Shown here: positions 1-7,077 of the stretch, piece by piece
Layout of the letters: every line of letters starts with the position of its first letter
Numbering within the stretch: position 1 is the stretch's first letter
NCBI RefSeq assembly: GCF_009857605.1
Contig: NZ_WWCT01000007.1
Location: 176,201 to 240,200, forward strand
Direction of reading: 5' to 3'
Origin: Duganella levis
Lineage (GTDB): Bacteria; Pseudomonadota; Gammaproteobacteria; Burkholderiales; Burkholderiaceae_D
Length of the DNA stretch: 64,000 bases
Notes under the pieces: generated by a model
Told to the model about the DNA's origin: nothing
Seen by the model: the letters and a program-made list of their open reading frames with translations, nothing else
Databases searched by the model: none
Translations under genes and position numbers: made by a program

Positions 1-572
1 TGGCGGCCCTGCTCGATCGAGTCGGTCAGCTTGAGCTGCTTGTCGCGCTGCTGGTAGCCGTCACGCAGGATGATGTTGATGGTGCCGGCGATCGCCCGCG
101 TGCTGTGCTCGGCCACCGGGCCGCGCATGATTTCGACCCGCTCCACCTGATCCGGCGCCAGCGATTCCATCGAGAAGCCGGCCGGCGGCCGTTCGCCGTT
201 GACCAGGATCTGCGTGTAGCCGCTGCCCATGCCGCGCATGCGCACGTCGCCGCCACGGCCCGGACGGCCGCCGAGGGTAACGCCGGGCAGGCGCTTGAGG
301 ACGTCGCCAAGATTGCTGTCGCCGTTGCGGTCCAGCTCTTCGCGGCCGAAGATCTGCTTGCCCGCCACCGAGTTGCGGCGCTCGTCCATATCGCTGGCGC
401 GGCCGCCGCTGATGGTGACCTGCTGCATTTGCTTGTCGGCTGCAGATTTGTCTGTCGCGGCCTTGACGGCCGGCTGTGCCGCCTGCTGCGGTGCGCTATC
501 GGTCTGGGTTTGCGCGCACGCGTCTGCCGCGCCGAGCATGGCCAGCCAGGCGAGGGGTAGTAATTTGCTCAT
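1..572 (-). CDS. TonB-dependent receptor, N-terminal part (cut by window edge)
   Basis: Outer-membrane receptor that would import a siderophore, metal complex or other ligand using TonB energy. The reverse strand reads from ATG at 572 without a stop to base 1. It starts with a signal peptide (MSKLLPLAWLAMLGAADACA), then a short linker and the plug domain. Plug hallmarks are visible: DVLKRLPGVTLGGRPG, a VRMRGMGSGYTQILVNG stretch and VERVEIMRGPVAEHSTRAIAGTINI. The beta-barrel lies outside the window, so the ligand cannot be named. No Fur-like box is visible upstream, but a perfect inverted repeat lies 16-34 bases before the start. Start chosen because the signal peptide begins directly at this ATG. 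About 190 of the usual 650-900 residues are present. Confidence 0.9.
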   Translation of the reverse strand, partial: MSKLLPLAWLAMLGAADACAQTQTDSAPQQAAQPAVKAATDKSAADKQMQQVTISGGRASDMDERRNSVAGKQIFGREELDRNGDSNLGDVLKRLPGVTLGGRPGRGGDVRMRGMGSGYTQILVNGERPPAGFSMESLAPDQVERVEIMRGPVAEHSTRAIAGTINIILRDGYQQRDKQLKLTDSIEQGR

Positions 573-587
573 GTACTCTGTCAGGTG

Positions 588-606
588 GAATTCTTGCGAA
601 GAATTC
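588..606. promoter_or_regulatory. Perfect inverted repeat upstream of the TonB receptor
   Basis: GAATTCTT-GCG-AAGAATTC, two 8-base arms around a 3-base centre, 16 bases upstream of the receptor ATG at 572. Position and symmetry suit an operator for a dimeric repressor. No T-run follows it, so it is not an intrinsic terminator. The regulator is unknown. Confidence 0.4.
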
Positions 607-615
607 TACCGTCAT

Positions 616-649
616 GCCAGCCGGCAAAAGGGCTTGCCGCTGGCTTTTT
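616..649 (+). terminator. Terminator-shaped hairpin facing the plus strand
   Basis: GCCAGC and GGCAA (616-627, with one bulged C) pair with TTGCC and GCTGGC (634-644), giving 11 base pairs around a 6-base loop, followed by TTTTT on the plus strand. Both flanking genes are on the minus strand. It would therefore stop antisense transcription, or act only as a hairpin in minus-strand RNA. Confidence 0.5.
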
Positions 650-693
650 ACTTTACGATACAGTAGCAACAACACTTTTTCTAAGGGTATCCC

Positions 694-1293
694 TTAGCCA
701 CCGGTGCCCGGCAAGTTAACGTTGACGCCGCCCGCGCCTACACCGACGCCACCGCCGCCCATACCGCCGCGGCCGCCGCCCTTGCCGCCACGGTGTTCGC
801 CGCCCTCTTCCTTGCGCTCCGGACGCGGTGCGCTGCCGCTGTCCGGCACGCGCTGCAACTGTTCGCTCAGCATCTGCACCACGGCCTGGCGCTGGCTTTC
901 CGATAAGGCATCATTGACCGTCAGCCACCATTCGCGCAGCTGTTTCTCTTCGGCGGTGCTGAGGTTGGTTTCGTCGTCGATGGCCTTGGCCACATCGCGC
1001 AGCTCGACGCCGGCGCCCTGTGCGGCGGCCAGCGTGGCCGCTTGCAGGCGCTCGCGGCGGGCCTTGCGTTCACGCAGCAGGTTGCGGGTCTTGGACTCGG
1101 TCTGCGACCACAATGTTTGCTGATTGGTATTCAGGCTCAGCGACTTCTTCAGTTCGGCTGCCATCGGCAGGTAGTCCTCGGCGCGCATCTCCATCACCGG
1201 CAACGCAAACGCCGGCGACAACAGGGCCGACAAGGCCAGCGCGGCACTGAGGCGGCGCACAACGGATGAGGATGGACGTGACAGAAATCGCAT
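694..1293 (-). CDS. Periplasmic protein with glycine-rich C-terminus, unknown function
   Basis: About 199 residues. It has a Sec signal peptide (MRFLSRPSSSVVRRLSAALALSALLSPAFA), then a charged, mainly helical middle (SLNTNQQTLWSQTESKTRNLLRERKARRERLQ) resembling the LTxxQ/Spy-type periplasmic chaperone or metal-sensor helices. A low-complexity glycine tail (GGKGGGRGGMGGGGVGVGAGG) ends the protein. ATG 1293 is preferred over the longer frame from 1374 because the latter begins with TTG and lacks a ribosome site. ATG 1293 follows GGAG and starts a good signal peptide. An intrinsic-terminator-like hairpin sits just upstream on the same strand. I cannot assign a function; the helical region is compatible with an envelope stress or metal role. 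Confidence 0.75.
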   Translation of the reverse strand: MRFLSRPSSSVVRRLSAALALSALLSPAFALPVMEMRAEDYLPMAAELKKSLSLNTNQQTLWSQTESKTRNLLRERKARRERLQAATLAAAQGAGVELRDVAKAIDDETNLSTAEEKQLREWWLTVNDALSESQRQAVVQMLSEQLQRVPDSGSAPRPERKEEGGEHRGGKGGGRGGMGGGGVGVGAGGVNVNLPGTGG

Positions 1294-1635
1294 GGAGGCT
1301 CCGTAGATAAAAAAAAGCCAGCGCTTGGGGCGCTGGCGAAAAACCACTTCAGGGTAGAGAGAAATACGAGCCAAGTTTAGGCCGCGAAATTGGGTGTTTC
1401 AGGGGTTCTTACAATTACTTACTGTCGTCAACGCTAGGGATACACTGTACACAAAAGTGTCAACATGACCCTTCACCTGTCCCGCGTTGATGCGCTTTCA
1501 AAGTCAACTAGGAGCGTTGTAAAACGCCGTAAAGGTATAAATCATTTCGTGACGGCTACGACGTTTGCTCGGAATCAGGTTTATACTCAATTCAGCCGCT
1601 GCAAATTCGCCGCGGCGATTCAGGACAGGTGAAAC
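1294..1635. other. Divergent intergenic region between the glycine-rich protein and ctpA
   Basis: No convincing gene. It contains the minus-strand attenuator-like hairpin (1309-1337), a small GCGTT/AACGC hairpin near 1513-1526, and a TATACT -10-like hexamer at 1582-1587 that may serve ctpA. No good -35 hexamer at the matching distance is visible. Promoters for both divergent genes must lie here. Confidence 0.5.
1309..1337 (-). terminator. Terminator-like hairpin in the leader of the downstream minus-strand gene
   Basis: Read on the minus strand: GCCAGCGC, loop of 5, GCGCTGGC, then eight T (the A-run 1309-1316). It lies 15 bases upstream of the ATG at 1293 and no minus-strand gene precedes it, since ctpA is divergent. 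It could therefore attenuate the leader transcript of the glycine-rich protein. Confidence 0.6.
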
Positions 1636-3069
1636 ATGGGCAAGAAATTAAAGAATTCCGGTCTGGTCGGCTTGGGCGTAGTCGCCGGCGTCGCCATTTC
1701 GCTGCAATTTTCCGCCATGGCGCAAAAGCCGGTGGACCCGCCATTGCCGCTGGAAGAGTTGCGCCAGCTGGCCGATGTGTTCGGCCTGATCAAGTCCGAC
1801 TACGTCGAACCGGTCGAAGACAAGAAGCTGCTGACCGAAGCCATCTCCGGCATGGTGGCCTCGCTCGACCCGCACTCCGCCTACCTGGATAAGAAAGCCT
1901 ATGCCGAACTGCGGGAAGGATCGCAGGGCAAGTTCGTCGGCCTCGGCATCGAAATCGGCCAGAGCGAAGATGGCTATATCAAGATCGTCGCGCCAATCGA
2001 GGATTCGCCGGCCTGGCGCGCCGGCATCAAGCCGGGCGACCTGATCAGCCGTCTCGACAATATGCAGGTCAAGGGCATGTCGTTGGATGAGTCGGTCAAG
2101 AAGATGCGCGGCGAGCCCGGCAGCAAGGTCAGCATGACCATCCTGCGCAAGGACGAGGCCGAGCCGCTGGTGTTCAACATCACGCGCGAGGAAATCCACC
2201 AGAAGAGCGTCAAGGGCAAGCTGGTCGAGCCGGGCTATGCCTGGGTGCGCATCTCGCAGTTCCAGGAACCGACCGTGGACGACATGGCCGCCAAGATCCT
2301 CGAACTCTATAAACAGGACCCCAACATCAAGGGCCTGGTGCTGGACCTGCGCAACGATCCGGGCGGCGTGCTGCAAGGCGCGATCGGCGTCGCCGCCGCC
2401 TTCCTGCCGAAAGATTCGCCGATTGTGTCGACCAACGGCCAGTTGCCGGATCAGAAACAGATTTTCTACGGCCGTCCTGAATACTACGAACTGCGCGGCG
2501 AGAACGACGCGCTGGCCAAGCTGCCGGCCGCGCTGAAGAAAGTGCCGATGGTGGTGCTGGTGAACACCGGTTCGGCCTCGGCCTCGGAAATCGTCGCCGG
2601 TGCCTTGCAGGATTACAAGCGGGCCGACATCATCGGTTCGCAGACCTTCGGTAAGGGTTCGGTGCAGACCATTCGCCAGCTGACGGCCGATACCGCCGTC
2701 AAGCTGACCACGGCACGCTATTACACGCCGAACGGCCGCTCGATCCAGGCCAAGGGCATTACGCCGGACGTGGCGGTGGATGAAAACGCCGACGGCGACG
2801 GCCTCAACGCGCTGCGCACCCGCGAAGCCGACCTCGACAAGCACTTGGTCAACGACAAGGAAGCCGAAGGCGCCAAGGGCAAGCGCGACGAGCTGGAAGA
2901 ACAGCTGCGCATCGTTGCGCTGGAGAAGAAACGCAAGCCGCTGGAATACGGCAGCGGCGACGATTTCCAGTTGCAGCAGGCGCTGAATCACCTGAAGGGC
3001 TTGCCGGTTCAGCTGGCCAAGCAGGGGACCACAGTGGTGTCGGTGGATAGCGCCGCCGCCAAAAAATAA
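1636..3069 (+). CDS. ctpA: Carboxy-terminal processing protease (S41 family)
   Basis: 477 residues. Periplasmic serine endopeptidase that trims or degrades envelope proteins from their C-terminus; in relatives it controls peptidoglycan hydrolases. Order: N-terminal membrane anchor or signal (GLVGLGVVAGVAISLQFSAMA), helical domain, PDZ domain around residues 95-175 (VGLGIEIGQ, SPAWRAGIKPGDLI), then the S41 catalytic domain. The catalytic core has the serine motif NTGSASASEIVAGALQD near residue 312 and the lysine motif FGKGSVQT, i.e. a Ser-Lys dyad. The C-terminal tail is charged and helical. ATG 1636 follows an AGG-type ribosome site. A strong intrinsic terminator follows at 3091, so the gene appears monocistronic. 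In many betaproteobacteria ctpA sits with envC/nlpD-like genes; here it does not. Confidence 0.95.
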   Translation: MGKKLKNSGLVGLGVVAGVAISLQFSAMAQKPVDPPLPLEELRQLADVFGLIKSDYVEPVEDKKLLTEAISGMVASLDPHSAYLDKKAYAELREGSQGKFVGLGIEIGQSEDGYIKIVAPIEDSPAWRAGIKPGDLISRLDNMQVKGMSLDESVKKMRGEPGSKVSMTILRKDEAEPLVFNITREEIHQKSVKGKLVEPGYAWVRISQFQEPTVDDMAAKILELYKQDPNIKGLVLDLRNDPGGVLQGAIGVAAAFLPKDSPIVSTNGQLPDQKQIFYGRPEYYELRGENDALAKLPAALKKVPMVVLVNTGSASASEIVAGALQDYKRADIIGSQTFGKGSVQTIRQLTADTAVKLTTARYYTPNGRSIQAKGITPDVAVDENADGDGLNALRTREADLDKHLVNDKEAEGAKGKRDELEEQLRIVALEKKRKPLEYGSGDDFQLQQALNHLKGLPVQLAKQGTTVVSVDSAAAKK

Positions 3070-3090
3070 GCAGTCTGTTGTAGCGAACTC

Positions 3091-3120
3091 AGCGGCGCCT
3101 CAAGGGCGCCGCTTTTATTT
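3091..3120 (+). terminator. Intrinsic terminator of ctpA
   Basis: AGCGGCGCC pairs with GGCGCCGCT (9 base pairs) around a 5-base loop and is followed by TTTTATTT, 21 bases after the ctpA stop codon. Confidence 0.9.
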
Positions 3121-3196
3121 GCGCCGAACCTGCAGGCATTGTGTAGAATTTGCCTCATTATTGGCATCTGCCATTGCTTAATTTGAAAGTTTAATC

Positions 3197-4318
3197 ATGA
3201 AACAAGCCGTCATCAGCGGTACCGGCCTCTTCACGCCAGCGCAGTCGATCAGCAACGAAGAGCTGGTGATCTGCTTCAACACCTATGTCGAACAGTTCAA
3301 CGCCGACAACGCCGCCGCCATTGCGGACGGCACGGTGACGGCGTTGGAACCGTCCAGCGTGGCCTTCATCGAAAAAGCGTCCGGCATCAAGGCCCGCTAC
3401 GTGATGGAAAAAGCCGGCATCCTCGATCCGAAGCGCATGGTCTCGCACATCCCCGAGCGCGCCGACGAAGAACTGTCGCTGCAAGCGGAAATCTGCGTGG
3501 CCGCCGCCAACCAGGCGCTGGACCGCGCCGGCCGCACCGCCGCCGACATCGACATGGTGCTGGTGGCCTGCTCCAATATGCAGCGCGGCTACCCGGCCAT
3601 GGCGGTCGAGGTGCAAGGCGCGCTGGGCATCGACGGCTACGGCTTCGACATGAACGTGGCCTGCTCGTCGGCCACCTTCGGCATCCAGCAGGCGGTGGCG
3701 GCGGTGCAGAGCGGCCAGGCGCGCGCGGTGCTGGTGCTGAATCCGGAAATCACCTCGGGCCACCTGAACTGGCGCGACCGCGACAGCCACTTCATCTTCG
3801 GCGACGCCTGCACGGCGATGGTCATCGAAGCGGCCGACACAGCCAAGGGTACGCACTGCTGGGAAATCCTGGATACCAAGCTGAAGACCAGCTTCTCCAA
3901 CAACATCCGCAACAACTTCGGCTTCCTCAACCGCTTCGACGAAGCCGGCATCGGCCAGCCGGACAAGCTGTTCCGCCAGCAGGGCCGCAAGGTGTTCAAG
4001 GACGTTTGCCCGATGGCGGCCGAGATGATCAAGGACACCATCACCCACGCCGGCCTGGAAGTCCCGCAGGTCAAGCGCTTCTGGCTGCACCAGGCCAACC
4101 TGAACATGAACCTGCTGATCAGCCGCCTGGTGCTGGGCCGCGACTCCGAGCCGGGCGAAGCACCGGTGATCCTGGACGAATACGCCAACACCTCGTCGGC
4201 CGGTTCGATCATCGCCTTCCACAAGCATTCCGACGACATGGCAGCAGGCGAACTGGGCGTCATCTGCTCCTTCGGCGCCGGCTACTCGATCGGCTGCGTG
4301 GTGGTGAAGCGCATCTAA
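3197..4318 (+). CDS. Beta-ketoacyl-ACP synthase III-like thiolase-fold enzyme
   Basis: 373 residues. FabH-type condensing enzyme of fatty acid or secondary acyl-chain synthesis, joining an acyl-CoA primer to malonyl-ACP. The triad is visible: Cys156 in [11 protein letters not shown], His298 in [10 protein letters not shown], Asn331 in [10 protein letters not shown]. It is longer than the canonical FabH (about 317 residues), with extra sequence near residues 25-60, and is not in a fab operon. It is therefore probably a second KAS III paralogue rather than the housekeeping FabH. The gene is followed after 24 bases by a MocR regulator on the same strand, which could be cotranscribed. The ATG is preceded by a weak GAAAG ribosome site. 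Confidence 0.88.
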   Translation: MKQAVISGTGLFTPAQSISNEELVICFNTYVEQFNADNAAAIADGTVTALEPSSVAFIEKASGIKARYVMEKAGILDPKRMVSHIPERADEELSLQAEICVAAANQALDRAGRTAADIDMVLVACSNMQRGYPAMAVEVQGALGIDGYGFDMNVACSSATFGIQQAVAAVQSGQARAVLVLNPEITSGHLNWRDRDSHFIFGDACTAMVIEAADTAKGTHCWEILDTKLKTSFSNNIRNNFGFLNRFDEAGIGQPDKLFRQQGRKVFKDVCPMAAEMIKDTITHAGLEVPQVKRFWLHQANLNMNLLISRLVLGRDSEPGEAPVILDEYANTSSAGSIIAFHKHSDDMAAGELGVICSFGAGYSIGCVVVKRI

Positions 4319-4342
4319 ACAGCACGGCGCGCAGAGCCAGTC

Positions 4343-5791
4343 ATGGATTTTCTTCGGCTGGACAGCAGCGCGGCTGAGCCGCTTTATCGGCAGATTTATA
4401 CGCGTTTTCGCGGCGCGATTGCGGATGGCTTGTTGCAGCCGGGGGATCGCATTCCGGCTGCACGGGCGTTGGCGGTGGAATTGGGGCTGGCGCGCGGTAC
4501 GGTGGAATCGGCCTATGCGCTGCTGACGGCGGAAGGCTATGTGGAGGCGCGCGGACAGGCTGGCACGGTGGTGACGCCGGCCTTGGCGCGACGTCCGGCC
4601 GGGACCGTGCCTTCGTCATCGCCGGCCTCGGCACCGGCGGCCCGCGCCACGCCCGCCCTCGCACCCGCGCACAGCCAGCTGGGCGACGCCGCCTCGTCCA
4701 CCAAGCCGTTCCAGATGGGCATTCCGGCGCTGGACGCTTTCCCGCGCAAGGTATGGGCACGGCTGGCCGCACGCGCGGCACGCGCCATGCAGCCGCAGGA
4801 CATGATCTACCCCGCCTGGGCCGGCCTGCCGGAACTGCGCATCGCCATCGCCACCTATCTGCAACTCGCGCGCGGCATTCACTGCACGCCGTCGCAGGTG
4901 TTCATCACCAGCGGCTACCGCAACAGCATGGAACTCATCACGCGCGCCCTGCTCAAGCCCGGCGACAGCGTGTGGGTTGAAGATCCCGGCTATCCGCCCA
5001 CCAGCGACCTGCTACGCGAAACCGGCATGCAGCCCGTACCGGTACAGGTGGATGCCGATGGCCTGATGGTGGCGCACGGCATCGCCACCGCGCCGCGCGC
5101 ACAGGCCGCCGTCGTCACGCCCGCGCATCAAAGCCCGCTGTGCGTCTCGTTGTCGCTGCCACGCCGTCTGGCGTTGCTGGACTGGGCTGCGCAAGCCGGC
5201 GCCTGGATCGTGGAAGACGACTACGACGGCGAATACCGCTACGTCAGCCGCCCGCTGCCGGCGCTGCAAAGCCTGGACCGCAATGGCCGCGTGCTGTACT
5301 CCGGCACCTTCAGCAAGGTGCTGTTCCCGGCGCTGCGGCTGGCCTACCTGGTGGTGCCGCCGGCGCAGGTGCCGCGTTTTGACCACATCAGCCGCACCCT
5401 CGCCATGGCCGGGCCGGCGCTGATGCAGCACATCGTCACCGACTTCATGAACGAAGGCCACTTCGCCCGCCACATCCAGCGCATGCGCCGGCTGTACGCC
5501 GAGCGCCGCCAGATCACCGCCGACGGCCTGTCGTCGGTGCTGGGCAAGCATATGCAGGTCGAGCCGCAACCGGGCGGCATGCATCTGGTGCTGCGCATGA
5601 AAGGCCGCCACACCGACCGCGCGCTGGCGCAACGCATGATCGAACATGGCATGTCGGCGCTGGCGCTGTCCGAGCGCGGCGTGCTGCCGCATACGGCGTC
5701 CGCCTCGGCGCTGCTGCTGGCCTTTACCAATATCGATACGCCGGAACGCGCACGTGAACTGGGCAAGAGCATTTTGAAAATCATGGCCTAG
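4343..5791 (+). CDS. MocR-family regulator (GntR HTH + aminotransferase domain)
   Basis: 482 residues. Transcription factor using a PLP-bound type-I aminotransferase fold as sensor domain. The N-terminal winged HTH of GntR type spans about residues 12-78 (PLYRQIYTRFRGAIADG, GDRIPAARALAVELGLARGTVESAYALLTAEGYVEARGQAGT). An Ala/Pro-rich linker follows, then the aminotransferase domain with PLP lysine Lys325 in YSGTFSKVLFP and the EDDYDGEYRY segment. The downstream CMD/AhpD-like gene is the probable target: two ATGGYCC repeats lie in the 82-base gap. MocR proteins of this kind often sit next to such genes; the ligand cannot be read from sequence. Confidence 0.92.
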   Translation: MDFLRLDSSAAEPLYRQIYTRFRGAIADGLLQPGDRIPAARALAVELGLARGTVESAYALLTAEGYVEARGQAGTVVTPALARRPAGTVPSSSPASAPAARATPALAPAHSQLGDAASSTKPFQMGIPALDAFPRKVWARLAARAARAMQPQDMIYPAWAGLPELRIAIATYLQLARGIHCTPSQVFITSGYRNSMELITRALLKPGDSVWVEDPGYPPTSDLLRETGMQPVPVQVDADGLMVAHGIATAPRAQAAVVTPAHQSPLCVSLSLPRRLALLDWAAQAGAWIVEDDYDGEYRYVSRPLPALQSLDRNGRVLYSGTFSKVLFPALRLAYLVVPPAQVPRFDHISRTLAMAGPALMQHIVTDFMNEGHFARHIQRMRRLYAERRQITADGLSSVLGKHMQVEPQPGGMHLVLRMKGRHTDRALAQRMIEHGMSALALSERGVLPHTASASALLLAFTNIDTPERARELGKSILKIMA

Positions 5792-5806
5792 TTCAAATGC
5801 CTATTT

Positions 5807-5829
5807 ATGGCCCTTCCTGCATGGTCCAT
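5807..5829. promoter_or_regulatory. Candidate MocR operator: repeated ATGGYCC
   Basis: ATGGCCC at 5807-5813 and ATGGTCC at 5821-5827 form a direct repeat with 14-base period. The second copy overlaps GGTCCAT (5823-5829), which makes a near inverted repeat with the first. It lies 45 bases before the CMD gene. MocR regulators such as GabR bind direct repeats. Confidence 0.4.
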
Positions 5830-5873
5830 GAAAGCGCACAATGATTCCATCGTAACCCACCAAGGACATCATC

Positions 5874-6320
5874 ATGAGCAAGCGTCTGGAAGTATTCAAA
5901 TTTGCCCCCGCCGCCTACAAAGGCTTCGGCGCCGTCAAGGACTATGTCTCGTCGGCGCTGCCGGGCGAGCTGCTGGAACTGGTCAACCTGCGCGTCTCGC
6001 AGATCAACGGCTGCGCCTACTGCATCGACATGCACACCCGCGACCTGCTCAAGAACGGCGTCAAGATCGACAAGGTGGCGCTGGTGCCGGTGTGGGAAGA
6101 AGCGGCCGCGCTGTTCAGCGACAAGGAACGCGCCGCACTGGCCTGGGCCGAAGTGGTCACCCGCGTCGAACAAAGCAAGGTGCCGGATGCCGACTACCAG
6201 GCCGCGCTGGCAGTGCTGAGCGAACAGGAACTGGCCGACATCACCGTCGCCGTCGCGCTGATGAACGCCTTCAACCGCTTCGGCGTCAGCATGCGCATGC
6301 AGCCGGCCGCACTGGCTTAA
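5874..6320 (+). CDS. Carboxymuconolactone decarboxylase / AhpD-like protein
   Basis: 148 residues, an all-helical AhpD-like fold. The redox motif is GCAYCIDMHT (CxxC plus His, around residues 45-54), as in alkylhydroperoxidase AhpD and related peroxide-reducing proteins. The CMD core follows (ELVNLRVSQINGCAYCIDMHTRD) and a C-terminal ITVAVALMNAFNRFGVSM helix. Likely a cytosolic thiol-dependent peroxidase; a true decarboxylase role is unlikely because no beta-ketoadipate genes are nearby. It is probably controlled by the MocR gene upstream. Its stop overlaps by 4 bases that of the convergent secreted-protein gene. Confidence 0.88.
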   Translation: MSKRLEVFKFAPAAYKGFGAVKDYVSSALPGELLELVNLRVSQINGCAYCIDMHTRDLLKNGVKIDKVALVPVWEEAAALFSDKERAALAWAEVVTRVEQSKVPDADYQAALAVLSEQELADITVAVALMNAFNRFGVSMRMQPAALA

Positions 6321-6961
6321 TTGGCCGGCCGTGCTACCCAGCCGCTGTTGGTCTGCTTGATGCGCGCTTTGGAGTGCCTGAACGGCATCAGGATCTCAAA
6401 CGCGTAGTCGATCACGCCGGCCAGCGGCTGTCCTTGCGCGCCGGTGGTATAGCGCGTGATGATGGTGGCATCCATCATCAACGGCGCGTGCACGGTGACC
6501 ACCATCTGGCGCGGCGCGCCCGAGGCAGGATCCACCCACAGCTTCATTGTGGCTTTTTGCAAAGCCTGGTCAGCCCGGCTCTCAAACACGGTGCAAGGGA
6601 CGCCGTCCAGCGACTGGCCGTCGGTGCGCGTCGGCGTGTTGGCCGTCGCCTCCTCTGACAACGTGTTGAATTTATCCAGGAAGCTCAGGTCCGCCGCCGA
6701 CTTTTTCTCATCCGGCGGCTCCTGGCGCACCAGCGCATACGCCGGCTTGCCCTTCTCCCAGCCGCGCAGCCGCATGCTGGACACCTCGTGTTTCACTACG
6801 CCGTCCTTGTCAACGTCACTGACCGTCTCAATCTCGCCAGCCGCCCATTTGCGCGAGGCTTCGAGTTGCGCCAGCGTGCTTTTCCACAGTGCGCCGTTGT
6901 CCTGCGCATGCAACGGCGCCAGCGCGCCGGCCAGGATAAGAATGGCTAAGATTTTCTTCAT
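6317..6961 (-). CDS. Secreted protein of unknown function
   Basis: 214 residues with a clear signal peptide (MKKILAILILAGALAPLHAQ). The mature part is rich in short beta-like segments (KHEVSSMRLRGWEKGKPAYALV, VPCTVFESRADQ, MKLWVDPASGAPRQMVVTVHAP), a pattern reminiscent of LolA/outer-membrane lipoprotein-sorting-like folds that track a substrate through a beta-sheet. That resemblance is inference only. It has one cysteine and no lipobox. The gene is divergent from the antiporter gene (116 bases apart) and its stop overlaps the CMD gene on the other strand by 4 bases. No function can be assigned. Confidence 0.75.
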   Translation of the reverse strand: MKKILAILILAGALAPLHAQDNGALWKSTLAQLEASRKWAAGEIETVSDVDKDGVVKHEVSSMRLRGWEKGKPAYALVRQEPPDEKKSAADLSFLDKFNTLSEEATANTPTRTDGQSLDGVPCTVFESRADQALQKATMKLWVDPASGAPRQMVVTVHAPLMMDATIITRYTTGAQGQPLAGVIDYAFEILMPFRHSKARIKQTNSGWVARPAN

Positions 6962-7077
6962 GCGCCAAGCGTAATCCCAACTAGATTTTTAAGCAACGAT
7001 ACCGTTTTGGCAGGCTGGCGGACAGCGTATGTTAATCTCAGGGTTTCCCTTACCATTTTTGAAGGATCCCCCCACGC

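Noticed and set aside
1648..2991. 447-codon frame antisense to ctpA
   Set aside because: Exactly overlaps a well-conserved protease gene and shows no recognisable family.
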